Positions 21,330-28,979 of a stretch of 28,979 bases of DNA are shown here, one piece after another. Source of the stretch: a virus; the IMG/VR virus record IMGVR_UViG_3300025120_000363, positions 1 to 28,979 of that record. The stretch is one strand, 5' to 3'. How positions within the stretch are numbered: position 1 is the first letter of the stretch; each line of letters starts with the position of its first letter. The translations under genes were made by a program, and so were the position numbers. The notes beneath the pieces are model-generated. The model made no database searches and was not told the DNA's origin. It saw only the letters and a list, made by a program, of their open reading frames with translations.

Positions 21330-23608
21330 TATCGCTTACCGTCCGGTCTAGCTTCCAAGCGTAAATCGCCCAGGGTCCATGCAATATCAGTGGCGGAACT
21401 TTGAATCCTAACAGCAGCTTGCCGGGCTCTTGCCCTTAAAAAAGTTTGCTGGGTTGTGCTGCTAACGGCATTGGTTGAGTTAGTGGCTAACGTATCACCC
21501 GGATAGTTCCTGGTTTTTATAATGTAATCCACCGTAGCCGAAGTGTCCGTAGTTATGTCTATATCCGGTATAAGTCTAGTCAAAAACATAAACTGCTCAC
21601 CTGCCGGGTCTAAATCAAAGTCGGATGATTCTATAAATGATGTCATAGCAGATCCATCGTCCGTGTCCCCTAGCTCGTGATTATATATGTAATTTGATCC
21701 CCCTGCCGTACCTGCTGCCCTTGGGTAATCGTTAACTCCGTAATCAATCCAAGCCGTTCGAGACAAAGAACCAATGTCCCAGGTTCCTTCTAAGTAGTTA
21801 AACTTAGCGTATCTGTCTATCTCTTCTGAAGAAGAGGAAGCATAAAACCAAATAACCTCGTTGAACATTCTGTTTGATGCGGCAAAAAACTTAAATGTTT
21901 GCGATAGATTTATATCATCGAACACGTATCGTAAAACTGTGCAGGGCACATTATCTATTTTACCTGTATAAGCGTAAAAGTTTTCTCTGGCCATCCAAAA
22001 CACCTTATCGCCTACAGAAACTACAGCGTTAGGTGATATTAAAGAAATACCATTAGCCACTAAAGAAAAACCAAAAGTTAATGGCGGACCAACAAAGCGC
22101 ATAGAATGCAAGCCAACGTCAGTCCAAACCAATATTTCCGCTCTTGTTTTTACAGCGGTAATAATTTCAGACCCAGATGATAATCTTTGATCACCCGCTG
22201 TGTTGGTAGCTGTTGGCGTCCAATCAAAAGGATCTTCTTGATTTGACCAGCGTATCTGCAATAAATCTTGAGCAGTTTCACCTAAGGGGTTACAGCCAAA
22301 ACAAACAACATGCCTGTCAGCCCCTGACACCATTATCTGGCGTGTGATCGTAGGGGTGTTTGATGCTCCTGCTTGAGCAGAAAGAGCCGTAGATCTAAAG
22401 TTTAGACCTAAAGTCTTGTCCCAATAAAACGGTGCGCCATCAAAAACATTAAAAATTAAATCTTCACCCCAATTATCCTGCTTCCAAAGTCTTAACTGGC
22501 TAACAGAATTTGCCGCTGTTTGAGCAGGTTCGCCCCACCCGATAAAAGTATTAGCTTCCGCTACAATAGCGCCAGAACTGTGAGCAGCAGCCGTAGTTCC
22601 TCTCACCCCCCTAACTACGCCAGCGTTTAACGTATTGCCACTTTTCCCGGTGTATTGAATTAATTCTTCTCCCACCCTTATCATGCCAACAAAAGTAACA
22701 GCAACTCCATCGGATCCTGCGGCAACCGTTGTTCCGTCAACACCCCGTGTAAGTCCTGTGATCGTAGTTGCAGTTGTTTCGGTATAATCTATCTTTTCAC
22801 TGCCAATAAGAACTGTTCCCTCACTAGGAAAGCTACTAGCATCATCAAGTATCAAAACAGCCGAGTTAATAGTAATCGCACCGTTTAAAGTGTCTGCCAC
22901 CACTTCAAAGTTGCTGGCACTAGTCAAAACTACTGAAGTTGCTGAATCTGTTAAATCGCTTGCTAAAGTATTTTCAGATACGCCGCTAGTTGTTCCACCC
23001 CAAAGACCTGCTCCAAAACCAGTGCCTTGCACATAAGTAGATAGCCCGGTAGTAGTCTGGTATTCGGCAACTACAGAACTCCCTCCTCCAGCCGTTGACC
23101 CAGAAGAAGCGCTGCCGGCAGTGGTAATCCTGTAACTGTTGCTGTTATTAACTGTAATTTTAAATTCTGTGTTAAGTTGAGCTGCTGTGACACCATCCGT
23201 TGTTGCCGCTCCGCTAAATGTAACAAAATCCCCGGTCTGAGCTCCATGGCCTGTGGCTGTTACAGTAACCGTTCCTGAACCAGCATCACCCGTTGTAAAA
23301 GGATTAGCGCCCAAAGAAGTTGTTGCTCGAACAGGCGTTAGATCGTAGTACAAAGCACCTTCTTCTACATAAAGCTTAGATTCTGTTCCAATGCCCATAT
23401 ATTTTGAACCGTCTAACGCAGCCCATGTGTGCAAAGAACGAGGTTGTCCTTGTAAAACTTCGCTAGATAACTTAGTCCACCCTCCCATCTTTTCAGGACG
23501 GCCTTTTCTAAAACGTATTAGGCTAGAGTCAAACCATCCGCCATCGTTACCATAAGACGTAGTTTCTCTGTTAACACCAGGCTTAAATACTATTTTACCT
23601 AAAGGCAT
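21329..23608 (-). CDS. Tail hub / packaged-DNA stabilisation-like protein (P22 gp10-like role), 759 aa
   Basis: The start (KIVFKPGVNRETTSYGNDGG, WFDSSLIRFRKGRPEKMGGW) and the middle (QLRLWKQDNWGEDLIFN, DRHVVCFGCNP, QEDPFDWTPTATNTAGDQRL, LVWTDVGLHSMRFVGPPLTF, FNEVIWFYASSSSEEIDRYA) match a family of marine podovirus tail proteins often labelled tail tubular or stabilisation protein. Residues about 110-330 hold an inserted Thr/Gly/Ser-rich beta region. It would sit beneath the portal, closing the DNA channel and joining the tail. The assignment to a hub or nozzle role rests on family memory and on position next to fibre genes. Confidence 0.75.
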   Translation of the reverse strand: MPLGKIVFKPGVNRETTSYGNDGGWFDSSLIRFRKGRPEKMGGWTKLSSEVLQGQPRSLHTWAALDGSKYMGIGTESKLYVEEGALYYDLTPVRATTSLGANPFTTGDAGSGTVTVTATGHGAQTGDFVTFSGAATTDGVTAAQLNTEFKITVNNSNSYRITTAGSASSGSTAGGGSSVVAEYQTTTGLSTYVQGTGFGAGLWGGTTSGVSENTLASDLTDSATSVVLTSASNFEVVADTLNGAITINSAVLILDDASSFPSEGTVLIGSEKIDYTETTATTITGLTRGVDGTTVAAGSDGVAVTFVGMIRVGEELIQYTGKSGNTLNAGVVRGVRGTTAAAHSSGAIVAEANTFIGWGEPAQTAANSVSQLRLWKQDNWGEDLIFNVFDGAPFYWDKTLGLNFRSTALSAQAGASNTPTITRQIMVSGADRHVVCFGCNPLGETAQDLLQIRWSNQEDPFDWTPTATNTAGDQRLSSGSEIITAVKTRAEILVWTDVGLHSMRFVGPPLTFGFSLVANGISLISPNAVVSVGDKVFWMARENFYAYTGKIDNVPCTVLRYVFDDINLSQTFKFFAASNRMFNEVIWFYASSSSEEIDRYAKFNYLEGTWDIGSLSRTAWIDYGVNDYPRAAGTAGGSNYIYNHELGDTDDGSAMTSFIESSDFDLDPAGEQFMFLTRLIPDIDITTDTSATVDYIIKTRNYPGDTLATNSTNAVSSTTQQTFLRARARQAAVRIQSSATDIAWTLGDLRLEARPDGKR

Positions 23609-25041
23609 TACGATAATCCTCTTGCTGCTCTTTCATAAACATTCATAAAAGCTGGGCCTAAAGCTCCAATTCCTCTAAAAACAACTGGATCTACGCCTTG
23701 AGTAGATAGATTATCACGGTTTAAATTAGATTGGTTTAAATTTGCTAAACTGCTAATACCGCCCATGTTTGGGTTTACACCTGCATTTTGCGCTGCAACA
23801 GACGCATTTGTAGTCGGCTCTGGGTAATCATATGTAGGAAGTTCTTTTGGAGGAGCTAACGTGTCAATTGCAATAGATGTTCCAACACCTTTTAAAGCAT
23901 CCATAGTTCCTGCTTTTCCAAGATTAGAAACTCCTTGCAAACCTGTATTAGCTATCCCTGCCTTAGCATTAGCAGCTTTTTGCGCGGCAATTGCATCTGC
24001 GCCAGATCTTCCAAAGTAAGTTCCTGCTCCTGATTGAAGAGATTGATTTAAATCACCACCGCGAGCGGCTGTAATCCCTGTATTTATTGCTGCGGCTGTT
24101 AAGGGGTCAATTGAAGATCCAAGTCCTGCTGTAAGAGCGGATTGCCCAGTGTTTAAAAGCATATCTCCAAAGCTAACACCTCTGGCAGTGGAAGCACCTG
24201 CTTGAGCGGCAATTCCTACTCCTTTAGCTACGGGTCCCCCAAAAGCAATCATTGCTGGCGCAATGTAATCCGCAAAGACACCGCCGGCTTGCTGTAAAAA
24301 ACTTCCTGGCTTACGCTGTTGCTGCCGAGCAGTTTCTCTTTGTGCGTAATCGTAAGCTTCAAGCGCGTATTCTGGATTTAGCTCTGGTGTTATTTGCCCT
24401 GTAGTCAGATAAGTTTGTAACGCATCTTTAGAGCCATAAGGCGAAGCAATAGACCCGGCTGATTCTGGCCTATCGCCAGTGTTCCATGATTTCAAAGCTT
24501 CCCAATTGGACTTATTGCCGCCCATCTTGTTGCCGCCTTTAAACCCAGCGCCTTCATACTGGCCCCACTGGTCATAAAGACCCTGTAAAGTTGGAAATAT
24601 ATTTTCTCTAGTAACGCCTGTGTTTGCTATGCCTACTCCCGGAGAAGCAAAAGGCATATTTTTAGCGTTAAATTGCCCTAATCGAACATACTCAGCGCCT
24701 GGTGTTGCAAACCCATACTTTTCCCACAAAGGTGTGTCTGAAAAAGTAGTGTAGTCACCTTTTCCATAACCTAAAGCTTCTTTAGCTTCGTAAGCAGCCG
24801 TGTTTGCGTCACGAGTTTGATTTAAACTTTGAATGCCTTGCAAGCTATATTCGGGTTTTGCAAATTGATTTTGCAAAAAGCTTTTCATTCCTGGATTAAC
24901 GCCAGGCATATTGTTTAGCTTTGAAATAGCGTCTGCTTGGCTTGTTGGATTTTGGCTGTTGATAAAGTTACGCAGTATCAAGCTGGTTATACCTGTGCCA
25001 ACATTTGATTTGCTTAAAGCGTCTGCGTAAGGATTGGCCAT
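23608..25041 (-). CDS. Hypothetical virion-associated protein with Gly/Ala-rich hydrophobic region, 477 aa
   Basis: I do not recognise a characterised family. The N-terminal half is soluble and Asn/Gln/Tyr-rich. Residues about 250-340 are Gly/Ala-rich and hydrophobic (FADYIAPAMIAFGGPVAKGV, then SALTAGLGSSIDPLTAAAIN), like the membrane-active stretches in phage ejection proteins and tape-measure-like proteins. The C-terminus is Asn/Leu-rich. It lies between the holin-like gene and the tail hub, and its stop overlaps the hub start (TAATG). A virion or ejection role is likely from context only. Confidence 0.62.
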   Translation of the reverse strand: MANPYADALSKSNVGTGITSLILRNFINSQNPTSQADAISKLNNMPGVNPGMKSFLQNQFAKPEYSLQGIQSLNQTRDANTAAYEAKEALGYGKGDYTTFSDTPLWEKYGFATPGAEYVRLGQFNAKNMPFASPGVGIANTGVTRENIFPTLQGLYDQWGQYEGAGFKGGNKMGGNKSNWEALKSWNTGDRPESAGSIASPYGSKDALQTYLTTGQITPELNPEYALEAYDYAQRETARQQQRKPGSFLQQAGGVFADYIAPAMIAFGGPVAKGVGIAAQAGASTARGVSFGDMLLNTGQSALTAGLGSSIDPLTAAAINTGITAARGGDLNQSLQSGAGTYFGRSGADAIAAQKAANAKAGIANTGLQGVSNLGKAGTMDALKGVGTSIAIDTLAPPKELPTYDYPEPTTNASVAAQNAGVNPNMGGISSLANLNQSNLNRDNLSTQGVDPVVFRGIGALGPAFMNVYERAARGLS

Positions 25042-25044
25042 GTA

Positions 25045-25212
25045 CTAAATCTTCCAAGCAATGCCAGCTAATAGCGCAATAACTGCGCCAGCACCTGTAA
25101 TCATAATAAACTCTATACGTTTAATACGCAGTATAGCTTCTTTCCACCGTTCTTCCATCTGGACTTCTACAATTGTGACTCGTGTGTTTAAATTGTTAAC
25201 TAGGTCATTCAT
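25045..25212 (-). CDS. Small membrane protein, holin-like (XhlA-like plan), 55 aa
   Basis: The gap between two larger genes encodes a complete 55-residue frame: an N-terminal charged, heptad-like helix (VNNLNTRVTIVEVQMEERWK) followed by one C-terminal membrane segment (IMITGAGAVIALLAGIAW) and a final KI. A short soluble coiled helix plus one terminal membrane span is the plan of XhlA-type phage lysis proteins and some small holins. The start at 25212 has AGG eight bases upstream within a leader that is nearly duplicated at 27396-27414. It lies 12 kb before the endolysin in the same operon. Spanin or other small membrane functions are alternatives. Confidence 0.6.
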   Translation of the reverse strand: MNDLVNNLNTRVTIVEVQMEERWKEAILRIKRIEFIMITGAGAVIALLAGIAWKI

Positions 25213-25227
25213 TTCACATGCCTACGG
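25209..25227 (-). promoter_or_regulatory. Gene-junction sequence (stop + RBS + start), near-duplicate of 27396-27414
   Basis: On the minus strand it reads CCGTAGGCATGTGAAATGA: the TAG stop of the 92-residue gene overlaps the AGG ribosome-binding site and is followed by the start of the holin-like gene. The junction at 27396-27414 differs at only two of 19 positions. Confidence 0.6.
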
Positions 25228-25500
25228 TTTTGGGTTAGCGTCTTTAACTGCTTTTACGGTTTTGAACCATTCACCTGTACTGTCACCTTTTCCTGCCACC
25301 ATGTCTTTATAAAGCAGGTCTAGTTGATCTCCAATGCTAGGGTATGCTGCAACTCGGTTATATTTGTATGTATCTGGATCTACCCAAGCGTTTACTAAAG
25401 CCTCATTAAGCGTGACTTGATCGCCATTAATATCAAGAGCAATATCATCGCTGACAGTAACAACTTGAGAATACAGTGCAAGTATGGCTTTATGATTCAT
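25222..25500 (-). CDS. Phage tail-fibre-associated protein (YPSIGDQLD family), 92 aa
   Basis: The segment RVAAYPSIGDQLDLLYKDM followed by a short linker, EWFKTVKAVKDANPKP, matches the motif Y-P-x-x-x-x-QLD-[MLA]-[LI] found in small proteins encoded next to phage tail fibres, some of which I recall as tail assembly or XkdW-like proteins. Residues 1-40 give a separate small domain (DDIALDINGDQVTLNEALV). It overlaps the upstream fibre gene by four bases as ATGA. It most likely helps assemble or attach the fibre; the function has not been shown as far as I know. Confidence 0.7.
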   Translation of the reverse strand: MNHKAILALYSQVVTVSDDIALDINGDQVTLNEALVNAWVDPDTYKYNRVAAYPSIGDQLDLLYKDMVAGKGDSTGEWFKTVKAVKDANPKP

Positions 25501-26072
25501 CCTAATATCTCCATAGCCGTTAACGAAGAAGCTCCGCGTGGAAAATAAGCAGCGTCTGTATCACCGCCAACAAAATTAATAGAAACCGTTCCCGATCCAA
25601 AGTTTGGCGCACCTTGCACTTTATAAGTAACGGCAGAGGTTGTTGCTGGAGAGTCTACATAAGTAAGATGAGAATTGTTTGCTATCACCCCTGCTCCAGA
25701 AGGTGAAACCATAAATGACGCGACCCTTTGTCGGTTTGATGCAGCTCCACCAACAAAATCATCAGCGTTGCCGCCAGTAAACCGCAAAGCAGCTATTCTG
25801 TCAGCCGTCATACAACCATAACTAACTTGTGCCATAAGTAGGATTTTGTTTGAACTGCTTGACGGGGTTATATCTACAGACAAAGATGTAATGTCTACAA
25901 AATTAAACACATTACTAGCGGCTGCTGCGATAGTTTGTACCCCAAGAAAATTAGCGGTAACTACTTGAAGTATCATTCCCGGCCCCAAAGTAAGTGCCTT
26001 AGTCCCAGCTTCAGCTGCTACCCCCAAAGTTACCGCCCCTGACGTTGCTCCACTGATTACTACACTGCCCAT
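25497..26072 (-). CDS. Tail fibre/appendage protein with beta-sandwich-like module, 191 aa
   Basis: The motif DITSLSVDITPSSSSNKILL is typical of distal modules in marine phage fibres (V-x-ITPSS-x-x-x-KIL), followed by alternating hydrophobic strands and a small hydrophobic end (TAMEILG). The first 55 residues (VVISGATSGAVTLGVAAEAG) resemble the repetitive shaft-type sequence that starts other fibre proteins. A related module (SLRVSITPTHASSILFLEAS) is present in the fibre gene at 27409-28008, so the two may be old paralogues. The start overlaps the stop of the 55-residue gene (TAATG). The role is probably host recognition or fibre-tip structure. Confidence 0.72.
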   Translation of the reverse strand: MGSVVISGATSGAVTLGVAAEAGTKALTLGPGMILQVVTANFLGVQTIAAAASNVFNFVDITSLSVDITPSSSSNKILLMAQVSYGCMTADRIAALRFTGGNADDFVGGAASNRQRVASFMVSPSGAGVIANNSHLTYVDSPATTSAVTYKVQGAPNFGSGTVSINFVGGDTDAAYFPRGASSLTAMEILG

Positions 26073-26239
26073 TAGTCTGCTGCCTCTATCGTATTACCGT
26101 CTGCAACCCAAGTTAAGATTGCTTGATAGTCTGTGTTTCCTGCATCTAGTGGCACAGATTTAATAATTCCATCTTCAACCATCTTATAGCTAGCAAGAAC
26201 GTTTAAATAATTTACTTTTTGTACTGAGTCTATAGCCAT
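26072..26239 (-). CDS. Small tail-assembly-like protein, 55 aa
   Basis: A complete frame between two fibre genes opens MAIDSVQKVNYLNVLASYKM and ends DYQAILTWVADGNTIEAAD. The C-terminal pattern Y-x-x-x-L-x-W-x-x-x-GN-x-x-x-x-AD is common at the ends of phage tail fibre assembly proteins. The start is strongly supported by AAGGAGG six bases before the ATG, one of the best ribosome-binding sites in the window. Its stop overlaps the next fibre start by one base. A chaperone role for a neighbouring fibre is inferred. Confidence 0.68.
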   Translation of the reverse strand: MAIDSVQKVNYLNVLASYKMVEDGIIKSVPLDAGNTDYQAILTWVADGNTIEAAD

Positions 26240-26250
26240 ACTGCGCCTCC

Positions 26251-27399
26251 TTAAAGCTCTGCTGATGCTGTGTACTGAAAATAATAATTACCAACAGCGG
26301 GCACATTCGTACTGTAAACCATAGTTCTTTTTGGACTTGCAAACGCTACACTTAAAGCATTTGCATTAGTACCTCCTGCACCTTCTATACCCATTTCTCC
26401 TGCTGTGCCATCTTCTACATTGTAGAACACCATAGTTGCGCCCGTCCTCATAGGAGGACTAAAAATTATATTGTATCTAAAACTATTGCCTGTTGAATAT
26501 GTGTGAAGCATATATGAGCCGGGATTTACTGTGGCTCCTGCTGCAACGCCAAGATCGTAAGATTGATAATAGTACCTTTTACACAGGTCGTATTCTTCAC
26601 AAAAACTTCTATGCTCAAAGTCTGTAGCTGTAGAGCCTATCTCCATTTGTACGCCAGTAATGAAGAATGTCCTGTTGGTAGAATCAAAGATAGAAGTTCT
26701 GTTGGCTACCGCATAACGGTTAGCCGCAGTTTGATCATTCCAAGTATTTACAGCAAACGTACCTCCTGTGTAAGTAGAACCACCATGCAACCAAATATTT
26801 AAAAACAAACTTACAGCGTTATCGTCATCTAATGGGTCTGAAGTATCAGCCGCAAAAGTAAGTTCTATTCGGTTCCAATCGGTTGTTACTGCAAAGGATT
26901 GGGTTATAGATCTACCGTTATCTGAATCATATAATTCACATACATATAATGCTGCTGCGTTACCTTTAACGTAAAAACTTACTGTTACTTGTTCAGCGCT
27001 AGATGTGCCTTTTTTTAGTTGTTGTAGGTCTTGTCCTTCAAATCTTTGGTTTAAAGTTAAATTTTCGGTTGCTGCTATAGATGTATCAGCAGTAGTGGTA
27101 CTAAGTTTCAGACAGTTGGCAAATCCTGCTGGCCCGTCAGCTACCTGCGCCATTGTAAATCTTCCTGCCTGCCCTGTTTGCCCGTTTCCTGTTGGCTCAA
27201 GCATGTTCCAACGGTCTAACGTAAAGTAACCAGAGCTACCCCCTAATCCTGTTACTGACGCAGGTTTTTGGCATACTTTCATTGCACCGTTAATTACGAT
27301 GTTACGTCTGCCACCAACCTGCCCTGAGTTGACACCTGTTACGCCAGTTAGTGCGTTAGCGCCTGATATGCCTGTTGTGCCGTTTAATACTAAACTCAT
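26251..27399 (-). CDS. Receptor-binding/tail fibre protein with lectin-like module, 382 aa
   Basis: A short shaft-like start (MSLVLNGTTGISG) is followed by GRRNIVINGAMKVCQKP, TLDRWNMLE, LNQRFEGQDLQQLKKGTSSA, VSFYVKGN and a closing FFITGVQMEIGSTATDFEHR. These form the recognisable core of a jelly-roll (carbohydrate-binding or concanavalin-like) module used at the tips of phage fibres. The region after the FEHRSFCEEYDLCKRYYYQS stretch (about residues 255-382) is a separate beta domain ending in YYFQYTASAEL. It would bind host surface glycans. The start has an AGG site in the duplicated junction sequence. The ligand cannot be guessed. Confidence 0.8.
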   Translation of the reverse strand: MSLVLNGTTGISGANALTGVTGVNSGQVGGRRNIVINGAMKVCQKPASVTGLGGSSGYFTLDRWNMLEPTGNGQTGQAGRFTMAQVADGPAGFANCLKLSTTTADTSIAATENLTLNQRFEGQDLQQLKKGTSSAEQVTVSFYVKGNAAALYVCELYDSDNGRSITQSFAVTTDWNRIELTFAADTSDPLDDDNAVSLFLNIWLHGGSTYTGGTFAVNTWNDQTAANRYAVANRTSIFDSTNRTFFITGVQMEIGSTATDFEHRSFCEEYDLCKRYYYQSYDLGVAAGATVNPGSYMLHTYSTGNSFRYNIIFSPPMRTGATMVFYNVEDGTAGEMGIEGAGGTNANALSVAFASPKRTMVYSTNVPAVGNYYFQYTASAEL

Positions 27400-27414
27400 T
27401 TCATATACCTACGG
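27396..27414 (-). promoter_or_regulatory. Gene-junction sequence, near-duplicate of 25209-25227
   Basis: On the minus strand it reads CCGTAGGTATATGAAATGA: stop of the fibre gene at 27409-28008, then AGG ribosome-binding site and start of the lectin-like fibre gene. It matches the other junction at 17 of 19 positions. Confidence 0.6.
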
Positions 27415-28008
27415 ATTATAAATTTCTGTTACGCTAAAAACTATTGGCGCAGTCACGCCAGAAGCAGTAGATAAAGTTGAGGCTAAAAACTGCGCTGTTG
27501 CGCCTTCTGTCCCATAATAAATAGTATAAGTTCTTGCGTCCGTACTTCCCGCTGTTCCTGCTGCTGTAAAAATCATATTATGAAAATCATTAGCATCATC
27601 GTCTGATATTCTTATTGACCAATGCACTCGTTTTCTAGATCCGCTTGCAGGGGGGAGAAACGGTACTTCTGAATTTGTTACATCGTAAAAATGCGCGTAA
27701 TGTAAATTAATACTATTAGGCGAACACATCCACGCTGAAGCCTCAAGAAACAGAATACTAGACGCATGTGTTGGCGTTATAGATACCCTTAAACTTGTAG
27801 ATAATTCAGCTAAAGCACCTGCTCTTGTTAATTGGGTGGCGCTTGTGTGGTAAACAAAAGGTTTTTGTACAACGTGACCGGGAGCTAATGTTCCTCCGCT
27901 GCCTACAGTAAGCTTAGTATTGCCAGCAGATTGCACTTCTAAAGTTCCTGATGTATCAGAGGTTATCTTTAGTCCACCAGAAGTATCTGCGTTTATTTTA
28001 GCTACCAT
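27409..28008 (-). CDS. Tail fibre/appendage protein, 199 aa
   Basis: The N-terminus (INADTSGGLKITSDTSGTLE, VQSAGNTKLTV) is the repetitive shaft-type sequence of marine phage fibres, followed by a beta module with VSITPTHASSILFLEA. The middle shows an unusual His/Asp-rich stretch (RISDDDANDFHNMIF) that could be a metal or ligand loop. AAGGA lies seven bases before the ATG. Size and plan resemble the fibre at 25497-26072, so the operon appears to carry several alternative or layered appendage proteins. Confidence 0.72.
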   Translation of the reverse strand: MVAKINADTSGGLKITSDTSGTLEVQSAGNTKLTVGSGGTLAPGHVVQKPFVYHTSATQLTRAGALAELSTSLRVSITPTHASSILFLEASAWMCSPNSINLHYAHFYDVTNSEVPFLPPASGSRKRVHWSIRISDDDANDFHNMIFTAAGTAGSTDARTYTIYYGTEGATAQFLASTLSTASGVTAPIVFSVTEIYNP

Positions 28009-28017
28009 GTTCTATCC

Positions 28018-28979
28018 TTACAAAATTACCCAACGACTACCAGTAGGGATTGTTACTACTACACCAGATTCTACCGTTATTGGCCCAACGCTCATAGCAT
28101 TTTTGCCCGACGTTATAGTGTAGTTAGTGGTTACGTCATCTGAGTTTTCAACAAATACTGTATCACTGCCACCGCCTGTAGCACCGCCCCCTAAACTACC
28201 CCAAGCTGCGCCATATCCTTCAAACTGCCCTAATGTGCTGTTGTAGCGTATTAAACCTGCCGCACCCGTAGGTCTTTGCCCTGTTGTACCTACATTAAGT
28301 TTTATGGCGTTGGTTGCAGACAGCGAAACTTGCCCTGCCGAACTAATAGCTACTGCGTCTGCATCACTAGCAGAACCAATTGTTCCAGCATCGGCAACGA
28401 GTACCGAACCTCCAGTAATTGCTCCCGTCGTAGTGATAGTAGAAGAACCATTGTTTATAGTGCCAAAACCACTAGTAATGCTTCCAGAGTTTAATGCGCC
28501 CGTGGTTACTATAGAACCAGAACCTGCAACAGCAGATGCTCCTATATCTGACAAGACTTCCGCAGCAGACCTTCCTTCTATGGAAGTACCAGCAACTCGT
28601 AAAAAGTCATCATCTGCCACACCACTAGTAAACACAGGTACATTGGTATTACTAATTCCTGTAGATAACGTAGCTGTCGCGGTTATTGCTGTACCATTTA
28701 AAGTCATAGCATCAGCTTCTAACGTGCCGTCTATATCAGCATCACCTGATATATCAAGGCTTGCACCTGTTAATTTACCTGCCTGTAAGTCAGCATAGCT
28801 GTTAATTGTGACATTTCCGGCAGTCGTGCCGTCTTCTGTATTACAAGCTATTGCTGCAAATTCGTCAGCAGACTCATCCCAGATAAGACCTTTGTTTGCC
28901 GTATTACTAGCAGAGCCGTTGCCCCTGGTGACAATAAACCCTTCGTCATAAGCTGACCCTGTGTACGCTTGACCAAATT
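28018..28979 (-). CDS. Tail fibre protein, 5' end outside the window
   Basis: The frame is open to the right edge, so the ATG at 28707 is probably internal and the gene is partial. The extra upstream part reads AYDEGFIVTRGNG, GLIWDESADEFAAIACNTED, INSYADLQAGKLTGASLDIS, followed by GDADIDGTLEADAMTLNG. This is the hallmark repeat region of large marine phage fibre genes. The visible end (TIPTGSRWVIL) is a common fibre C-terminus. It is likely the main tail fibre, attached to the tail by its missing N-terminus, and begins the row of appendage genes that continues leftward. Confidence 0.8.
   Translation of the reverse strand, partial: FGQAYTGSAYDEGFIVTRGNGSASNTANKGLIWDESADEFAAIACNTEDGTTAGNVTINSYADLQAGKLTGASLDISGDADIDGTLEADAMTLNGTAITATATLSTGISNTNVPVFTSGVADDDFLRVAGTSIEGRSAAEVLSDIGASAVAGSGSIVTTGALNSGSITSGFGTINNGSSTITTTGAITGGSVLVADAGTIGSASDADAVAISSAGQVSLSATNAIKLNVGTTGQRPTGAAGLIRYNSTLGQFEGYGAAWGSLGGGATGGGSDTVFVENSDDVTTNYTITSGKNAMSVGPITVESGVVVTIPTGSRWVIL

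Noticed and set aside
28304-28798. 164-residue Ala/Val/Pro-rich plus-strand frame
   Set aside because: It is the antisense of the low-complexity tail fibre gene, whose sequence is clearly recognisable.

Overview
This window looks like part of a tailed double-stranded DNA phage genome, most likely from a marine environmental (uncultured) phage of podovirus-like build. Genes are packed head to tail with 1-4 base stop/start overlaps. There are no tRNA or rRNA genes and no cellular metabolism genes. Almost every recognisable protein belongs to a family I know from marine phage genomes: a family A DNA polymerase without the 5'-nuclease domain, an archaeo-eukaryotic-type primase, a P22 gp10-like tail hub protein, 'GTSDSIDAKLSDGEFVMTA' virion proteins, and tail fibres of the 'DESADEFAAI' kind. 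Terminase, portal and capsid genes are not in the window and probably lie beyond the right edge. The host cannot be told from the sequence.

Layout. (1) Bases 1-579 (+) hold the 3' part of a cytosine methyltransferase-like gene. (2) Bases 536-2697 (-) are a small leftward operon: SNF2-family helicase, a ribbon-helix-helix-like small protein, a 95-residue unknown, and an orphan integrase Arm DNA-binding domain. (3) Bases 2698-2788 are a divergent promoter region. (4) Bases 2789-11822 (+) are the replication operon: two conserved phage proteins, an SSB-like protein, AEP primase, a repeat protein, a UvrD-like helicase, DNA polymerase A with leucine at the '762' position, a conserved phage protein, then four small Lys/Arg-rich proteins. 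(5) Bases 11828-28979 (-) form one long late operon read from right to left: tail fibre and receptor-binding proteins, small chaperone-like and holin-like proteins, tail hub protein, several large virion or ejection-type proteins, a T4-type lysozyme and a staphylococcal-type nuclease. The two arms converge at 11822/11828 with only five bases between stop codons.

How it fits together. SSB, primase, UvrD helicase and polymerase supply replication. The SNF2 helicase operon is transcribed separately and carries two small probable DNA-binding proteins, so it may be regulatory or a relic of an integration module. The late operon builds the tail and internal virion proteins and then provides lysis. 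Points most worth a second look are: a near-identical 34-base module shared by a small basic protein and a large virion protein on opposite strands; an acidic C-terminal tail overprinted on a basic repeat; SSB-type 'DVPF' tips on two adjacent replication proteins; a 45-base repeat gene with 135-base higher-order periodicity; the stand-alone integrase Arm domain; and a terminator hairpin sitting on the ribosome-binding region of the primase.

Three 55-residue genes (21162-21329, 25045-25212, 26072-26239) were found by reading the gaps between larger genes. Family assignments are from memory of motifs; no database search was run.
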